Shown here in pieces: positions 6,726-10,768 of a DNA stretch of 10,768 nt. The position numbers were made by a program, and so were the translations under genes. Position 1 is the stretch's first letter. Each line of letters begins with the position of its first letter. The DNA is from Desulfobacterales bacterium (lineage in GTDB: Bacteria; Desulfobacterota; Desulfobacteria; Desulfobacterales; JAHEIW01), in contig JAQYWI010000181.1 of NCBI GenBank assembly GCA_030145015.1, positions 1-10,768 on the forward strand, in the 5' to 3' direction. The notes under the pieces were generated by a model that saw only the letters and a list, made by a program, of their open reading frames with translations, was not told where the DNA came from and made no database searches.

Positions 6726-7108
6726 TTTCTTGCTCCTTTGGATTTTGTGAAAAAGAAAGTCTTTCAAACGGATTTATCGCATGAATCATTATATTTTTCA
6801 ATGCGATGCAACTCCGAGACCCAATATAGCGCCGAAGCTTCACTGCGTGCCCATATTTCCATCATTTTCCGCCTGCACCAGATAAGCGCAGCGGAATAAA
6901 TCCTTTGAGGTATTGACCTTGTTATGGATTTTAGTGTAACTTAGAGTGTTTCGGGGGTTTTTTAGGAAAATCCATTTTGCTGATCCCAACGAATCTCTGC
7001 GCCGGCTCACCTGATATTTAAAGCCAAATTCCGCTGAGCAAGTTGTTTGCAGAAATAATTTAGAATTCCAGGAAAAACCGTCATCACCAGAACCGGGCAA
7101 GGTACGGT
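6726..7108. other. Divergent intergenic region between trxB and the M20-like gene
   Basis: These 383 bp separate two divergent transcription units. The left part carries the trxB ribosome binding site and its candidate -10 with an inverted repeat. Toward the right gene there is TTGACC (6913-6918) with TAACTT 18 bp downstream (6937-6942), a weak candidate promoter that would leave a leader of about 160 nt. A long-range imperfect inverted repeat is visible: GCGCAGCGGAAT (6886-6897) and ATTCCGCTGAGC (7028-7039), matching at 11 of 12 positions. A - strand open frame in 6840-7100 starts with TTG, has no ribosome binding site and resembles no family, so I do not call it a gene. Confidence 0.5.
6776..6807 (-). 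promoter_or_regulatory. Candidate trxB -10 element inside an inverted repeat
   Basis: Read on the - strand, a perfect TATAAT (6793-6788) lies about 60 nt upstream of the trxB ATG. No good -35 hexamer is found at normal spacing. The -10 sits in the middle of a perfect inverted repeat, ATCGCAT (6776-6782) and ATGCGAT (6801-6807), with an 18-bp spacer. This is the arrangement expected for an operator that blocks or recruits polymerase. Pattern match only. Confidence 0.35.
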
Positions 7109-8278
7109 ATGGACAATTTTCTCAAACAATTACCGGGGTTTGTCAATGAGATTAAAACTCTCAAAGAGATAATTATTACCAACATCGTATTGATCGGTCA
7201 GACGCCTGCGCCGACATTCAGGGAGAAAAGGCGCAGCAAAATTTTCATGGAACGATTGGCCGAATTCCAGGTCGATGAAGTCACCACCGATGGGTATCGC
7301 AATCCGATTGGAATCATCCGAGGAACCGATGCCGGCAAACCGCCCATTTTTGTTCATGCCCACCTGGACACATTCCATGAAAAAGATCAAGCTATAAATT
7401 ATGTCATAAAAAAAAATACCATCACCGGGCCCGGTATTTTAGACAATTCCCTCGGCGTGGGGGTGCTTACATCACTGCCGGCCATATTTAAAAAATTGGA
7501 CCTCCGATTTGAGTCCGACATCGTATTGGCCGGCACGATTCAATCCATCGGCAAAGGCAACCTGCGGGGCGTCAGGCATCTTTTAAAAACCTGGCCGACC
7601 CCCATCAGAGGCGGTATTTGTATCGAAGGTATCGAACTGGGCAGACTGAATTATTATTCGGACGGCATGATCCGGGGAGAAATTGGGTGCAGCATTTCCG
7701 ATGAAAGGGGTAAGTTGGAAGAATACAAGCCCAATGCCATTATCATTTTAAACGAGGTGATCAATCAAATTATGAGTTTGAGCATGCCCCAGAGACCGCG
7801 TTCGCGAATCGTGATCGGCAAAATATCAGGCGGCGCCAACCACGGCAAAATCGCCCATGAGGGCGGCATCGGGTTTGAAATACACAGTGATTCCTATAAA
7901 ATGGTCAAGAAAATTTTCGGTGATATCAGAGACATCATTGAAGGACTCAACCACGAATATGAAGTCGATCTTAATCTAAGAACCATCAGTAACTTGAGAG
8001 CTTCACGTTTGAACTATACGCACCCATTGGTGAAAAATGCTGCTGCCGTTCTGGAAACCTTAGGCATAAAACCGTTTAGCAAATCGACGGAATCGGCCCT
8101 GTCCATTTTCCTGTCTAACAAAATACCGGCAGTCACGCTAGGAATCACGCATGGTGTCGGGCATTATAAGGAAAAGGCCACCATGGAAATTGAACCGATG
8201 TATCAGGGCATCGCCCAGATCGTCGGTGTCATAAAGGCTATCGACAGTGGGGTGTGTGATGAACAACAATTGGCTTGA
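7109..8278 (+). CDS. M20-family metallopeptidase-like protein lacking the catalytic Glu pair
   Basis: The 389-aa protein has the M20 peptidase layout. The first metal-site motif is HAHLDT (His85, Asp87), then GPGILDNSLGVG with bridging Asp112, a later CIEG (Glu173), and a C-terminal IPAVTLGITHGVGH with His352. The lid-domain pattern around KISGGANHGKIAHEGGIGFEI (238-258) also fits. The segment that in M20 enzymes reads GTxxEExGxGxLRG reads GTIQSIGKGNLRG here (142-154), so the general-base Glu and the adjacent metal-ligand Glu are replaced by Ser146 and Ile147. The lid-domain GGHS motif before PNAI is also absent (residues 199-211). Hydrolysis by the known mechanism therefore looks impaired. 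AAGG (7099-7102) precedes the ATG by 6 nt. The gene overlaps gpgS by 20 nt, implying a shared transcript and perhaps a related role. Confidence 0.82.
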   Translation: MDNFLKQLPGFVNEIKTLKEIIITNIVLIGQTPAPTFREKRRSKIFMERLAEFQVDEVTTDGYRNPIGIIRGTDAGKPPIFVHAHLDTFHEKDQAINYVIKKNTITGPGILDNSLGVGVLTSLPAIFKKLDLRFESDIVLAGTIQSIGKGNLRGVRHLLKTWPTPIRGGICIEGIELGRLNYYSDGMIRGEIGCSISDERGKLEEYKPNAIIILNEVINQIMSLSMPQRPRSRIVIGKISGGANHGKIAHEGGIGFEIHSDSYKMVKKIFGDIRDIIEGLNHEYEVDLNLRTISNLRASRLNYTHPLVKNAAAVLETLGIKPFSKSTESALSIFLSNKIPAVTLGITHGVGHYKEKATMEIEPMYQGIAQIVGVIKAIDSGVCDEQQLA

Positions 8279-9263
8279 AAAAAACACCTTTCATTATTCG
8301 GATTTTAAGGATCTGGGTCGGCTCGTCGAAGAGAAGGCCAAAAAGAACCTCAAAATCTCTTTGTGCCTGCCGACACTCAATGAAGAAAAAACCATTGCCA
8401 AAGAAATTATCATTCTGAAGTCGGAACTGATGACCCGCTATCCGCTGTTGGATGAAATCGTAGTGGTGGATTCAGGCTCAACCGATAAAACCACAGAAAT
8501 TGCGCGCGCATACGACGCCGATGTATATGATGCTGCCGAAATTTTGCCGCACCTGGAACCATTCAAAGGCAAAGGCGAAAACCTCTGGAAAGCGCTTTAT
8601 ATCACCCAGGGCGATATCATCATTTATCTGGATGCGGATATCAAAAATATTCATCACCGCTTCGCCTACGGTTTGCTCGGTCCGCTCCTGATGGACGATC
8701 ACATTAAATTCGTTAAAGCATTTTACGACCGACCGATTTCGATCGGTAAAAACAAGATGCGACCCACCGGCGGCGGCCGGGTCACCGAACTGGTTATCCG
8801 ACCGCTATTTTCCCTGTTTTTTCCAGAACTTACCCAGCTTCTTCAGCCCCTTTCCGGAGAATATGCCGGCTTCAGAGAAGTATTTGAACGCATACCATTT
8901 CCAATCGGCTACGGCGTTGAAACCAGCATGAATATGGATATCTATGAAAAGTGGGGATTGGATGTTATCGCCCAGGTAGATCTGGACCGCCGGATCCACC
9001 GGAACCAGGATACGAAGGCGCTGGGGCGGATGGCCTTTAGCATCTTAAAGACATTTATCAATCGCAAAGTTCGGCTGGGATTAATCGATCTCAGAGACGA
9101 ACTTTTTGATGAAATGATCCAGTACAATCTCGTTAACAACAAATATCAAGCGGATATTTATAAAATTGAAGGCCACGAACGGCCGCCCATAATCGAGATC
9201 CCTGAATACTGTGAAAAATTTAAAATTGACCAGGAACATATTCAAAAGCTGCAAGAGGCCTAA
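8259..9263 (+). CDS. gpgS: Glucosyl-3-phosphoglycerate synthase (GT81)
   Basis: This glycosyltransferase moves glucose from an NDP donor to 3-phosphoglycerate, giving glucosyl-3-phosphoglycerate. That is the precursor of glucosylglycerate, a compatible solute and a starter of some polysaccharides. The 334-aa protein matches the GT-A fold of mycobacterial GpgS: PTLNEE (38-43), DSGSTD (71-76), KGKGE (103-107), the metal-binding DAD (125-127), GGGRVTEL (171-178), QPLSGEYAG (196-204), GYGVE (217-221) and HRN (247-249). ATG 8259 is preferred over the in-frame GTG 8247; it overlaps the M20-like gene by 20 nt, so translation is probably coupled. The matching phosphatase GpgP is not in the window. 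moaA follows after 28 nt. Family assignment is strong; donor and acceptor are assigned from the family. Confidence 0.92.
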   Translation: MNNNWLEKNTFHYSDFKDLGRLVEEKAKKNLKISLCLPTLNEEKTIAKEIIILKSELMTRYPLLDEIVVVDSGSTDKTTEIARAYDADVYDAAEILPHLEPFKGKGENLWKALYITQGDIIIYLDADIKNIHHRFAYGLLGPLLMDDHIKFVKAFYDRPISIGKNKMRPTGGGRVTELVIRPLFSLFFPELTQLLQPLSGEYAGFREVFERIPFPIGYGVETSMNMDIYEKWGLDVIAQVDLDRRIHRNQDTKALGRMAFSILKTFINRKVRLGLIDLRDELFDEMIQYNLVNNKYQADIYKIEGHERPPIIEIPEYCEKFKIDQEHIQKLQEA

Positions 9264-9291
9264 AACCGACGCTGCCTGAATTCTGCTGGAA

Positions 9292-10299
9292 ATGGAAATT
9301 CGAACTGTGAACAATTCAAAGCTCATCGACAAATGCAACCGCCATCTTAATTATCTGCGCATATCCATTACCGACCGGTGCAACCTGCAGTGCCGCTATT
9401 GCGTGCCGCAAGATTTGATCCCCAAGCTTTCTCATCGTGAGATATTAACCTATGAAGAAATTTTGCGAGTTGTCCGCATAGCCACCCGCCTGGGTATATC
9501 AAAAGTTCGGGTAACCGGCGGCGAACCTCTGGTTCGAAAAGGGGTTTACGATTTCTTTAAGGAGCTGGTGACGACTGCAGGCCTAAAGGATGTGTCGTTG
9601 ACGACAAACGGCGTCCTTTTAAAGGATAATCTCGTTAAAATTCAATCTGCCGGCATTACCAGAATTAATGTCAGCCTGGACACCTTAAACCGCAAAAAAT
9701 ATCTTGAAATAACAGGTTACGATGATTTCGATCTCGTCTGGCAGGGAATCGAGCAAGCCCATGAAATGGGATTTTATCCGATAAAGCTGAATATTGTGGC
9801 CCTGGGCGGGGTCAATGACGATGAGCTTGTTGAGATGGCACGCTTATCATTTCGATATCCTTTTCATGTTCGCTTTATCGAATACATGCCGATTGGCCAG
9901 TCCGATTTCAATACGGCTTCGCTCCTGTTGGCCCCTGAAATAAAAGACCGGATCAGTGCCATCGGAAATCTGGTACCGGTTCAAGGCATCGAACATGACG
10001 GACCTGCCCAGCGTTATAAATTCGAAGGTGCAAAAGGTGAAGTCGGATTTATTCCTGCCCTAAGCCAACATTTCTGCAATAAATGCAATCGGCTCAGACT
10101 GACTGCAAGCGGCCATTTGAGGCCCTGTCTTTTAGCGGATCATCAGGAAGATCTAAAAGGGCCTCTTAGAAAGGGCTGTTCCGATCAAGAATTGGCAAAC
10201 ATTTTTTTTACGGCCATACAGCATAAGCCCTCAGACCACAATCTGGCTGCTCAAAATCCCACACGGATCTGCAGTCAGATGCGCGCCATCGGCGGGTGA
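9292..10299 (+). CDS. moaA: GTP 3',8-cyclase, molybdenum cofactor biosynthesis
   Basis: MoaA is a radical-SAM enzyme that starts molybdenum or tungsten cofactor synthesis by converting GTP to 3',8-cyclo-GTP. The 335-aa protein has the radical-SAM Cys30, Cys34, Cys37 (CNLQCRYC), GGEP (76-79), and the second [4Fe-4S] site with Cys262, Cys265 and Cys279 (CNKCNRLRLTASGHLRPC) that binds GTP. It ends in Gly-Gly, as active MoaA does. All expected features are present, so it looks functional. The start at ATG 9292 gives a normal N-terminus but a weak Shine-Dalgarno. It lies 28 nt after gpgS on the same strand and may share its transcript. A truncated integrase begins 17 nt past its stop on the opposite strand, so the gene sits at the edge of an integrated element. 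Confidence 0.96.
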   Translation: MEIRTVNNSKLIDKCNRHLNYLRISITDRCNLQCRYCVPQDLIPKLSHREILTYEEILRVVRIATRLGISKVRVTGGEPLVRKGVYDFFKELVTTAGLKDVSLTTNGVLLKDNLVKIQSAGITRINVSLDTLNRKKYLEITGYDDFDLVWQGIEQAHEMGFYPIKLNIVALGGVNDDELVEMARLSFRYPFHVRFIEYMPIGQSDFNTASLLLAPEIKDRISAIGNLVPVQGIEHDGPAQRYKFEGAKGEVGFIPALSQHFCNKCNRLRLTASGHLRPCLLADHQEDLKGPLRKGCSDQELANIFFTAIQHKPSDHNLAAQNPTRICSQMRAIGG

Positions 10300-10315
10300 T
10301 AATAATTTCAGGTAC

Positions 10316-10637
10316 TTATACTGTGTCATTCAGCGAAACGGGCGAATTAGTGACATAAAATGACATAGAATTTTTACCCGTCAAACCATTGAGCAAATTG
10401 ATAGCCTTGCGCTTATGCTCCTGGCTCAGATGCGCATAGCGCATTGTGGTTTTAATGCTAGCGTGTCCTAATATTTCCTGTAGTGCTTTCAGACCGCCTC
10501 CACGCATAACAAAATGGCTGGCGAACGTATGCCGTAAATCGTGAAACCTAAAATCCACAATCCCCGCCCTTTTCAATGCTGCAACAAATCCATCCCTCAC
10601 GCTTCTGATACGCTTGCGGTTCTTATTGAAGATGGAA
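10316..10637 (-). pseudogene. Tyrosine recombinase (phage-type integrase), C-terminal remnant
   Basis: About 106 codons of an integrase catalytic domain remain. The fragment carries the HxxR motif in FHDLRHTFASHF, the later histidine in ILGHASIKTTM, and the nucleophilic tyrosine in MRYAHLS. The first catalytic arginine and the whole N-terminus are missing. Integrase-like sequence continues upstream of the possible GTG at 10600 as FNKNRKRIRS and stops abruptly at about 10637, where the end of an IS3-family element begins and an in-frame stop (10646-10648) follows. The gene was therefore interrupted by the insertion sequence. The protein ends with an unconserved tail. Its 3' end faces moaA 17 nt away, which suggests the parent element was integrated beside moaA. 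Confidence 0.85.
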
Positions 10638-10768
10638 TGACCCCCCTAAAACTGCACAAATCAGAGCAGTCCGATCAGAGTGTCCCGAGAGGGGTTGGGG
10701 GTTAATTCCAACATAAATTCATATTCATTCGGAGGACAATATCCGATCGCGGAATGAAGCCGCTTATG
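10638..10768 (-). mobile_element. IS3-family insertion sequence, right part
   Basis: The element edge is placed at TGACCCCCCTAAAACTGCAC (10638-10657), which begins exactly where integrase homology ends and looks like an IS3-type terminal inverted repeat beginning with TGA. The transposase C-terminus starts 23 nt inside this end, as is usual for the family. The rest of the element, including the other end and any target duplication, lies beyond the window. Confidence 0.75.
10661..10768 (-). CDS. IS3-family transposase (OrfB), C-terminal fragment
   Basis: The last 35 codons are visible, entering from the right edge and ending at TGA (10663-10661). The sequence KRLHSAIGYCPPNEYEFM matches the conserved end of the IS3-family DDE transposase, where a RLHSALGY-type motif and a xPxxYE segment follow the catalytic glutamate helix. 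The catalytic residues themselves are outside the window, so it cannot be judged whether the transposase is intact. The orientation matches the interrupted integrase remnant. Confidence 0.82.
   Translation of the reverse strand, partial: HKRLHSAIGYCPPNEYEFMLELTPNPSRDTLIGLL

Noticed and set aside
6840..7100. 86-aa - strand open frame between trxB and the M20-like gene
   Set aside because: It starts at TTG, has no Shine-Dalgarno, no recognisable domain, and sits in a region better explained as a promoter region.
9264..9291. Molybdenum-cofactor riboswitch before moaA
   Set aside because: The gap to gpgS is only 28 nt, far too short for the known aptamer.

Overview
The window looks like a chromosomal stretch of an anaerobic Desulfobacterota (deltaproteobacterial) bacterium or a close relative. 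This is an inference from content: a hemC gene overlapping a fused cobA-hemD gene, a DUF362 protein with a ferredoxin tail, a divergent UroD-family protein, and a thioredoxin reductase, all at moderate GC. No rRNA or other marker gene is present to confirm it.

Layout. Positions 1-136 hold the 3' end of a TPR protein. A tight + strand cluster follows: a FmdB-type zinc-ribbon protein (260-490), hemC (497-1444) and cobA-hemD (1434-2945), joined by a 6-nt gap and an 11-nt overlap. Together hemC and cobA-hemD carry porphobilinogen to uroporphyrinogen III and on to precorrin-2, the branch point to siroheme, corrinoids and, in many sulfate reducers, haem. A YbiI-like C4 zinc-finger gene (2985-3251) comes next, then a 262-bp spacer packed with perfect hairpins. 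After it lies a DUF362/ferredoxin gene (3514-4584) whose arginine codon use differs sharply from hemC.

On the - strand are thioredoxin reductase (trxB, 6725-5778) and a UroD-superfamily protein (5727-4576). The latter converges on the DUF362 gene and overlaps it by 9 bp. A 383-bp intergenic region (6726-7108) separates trxB from the divergent + strand group. That group is an M20-fold protein that appears to lack the catalytic Glu pair (7109-8278), glucosyl-3-phosphoglycerate synthase gpgS (8259-9263, overlapping the M20-like gene by 20 nt) and moaA (9292-10299).

The right end is mobile. Seventeen bases after moaA stops, a tyrosine-recombinase C-terminus begins on the - strand (10637-10316). 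It is cut by the end of an IS3-family element (10638 onward) whose transposase C-terminus runs off the window. moaA therefore marks the edge of an integrated, later damaged element.

I see no CRISPR array, tRNA, rRNA or classical defence system. The least ordinary signals are the M20-like pseudoenzyme coupled to gpgS, and the multi-hairpin spacer between the YbiI-like and DUF362 genes.
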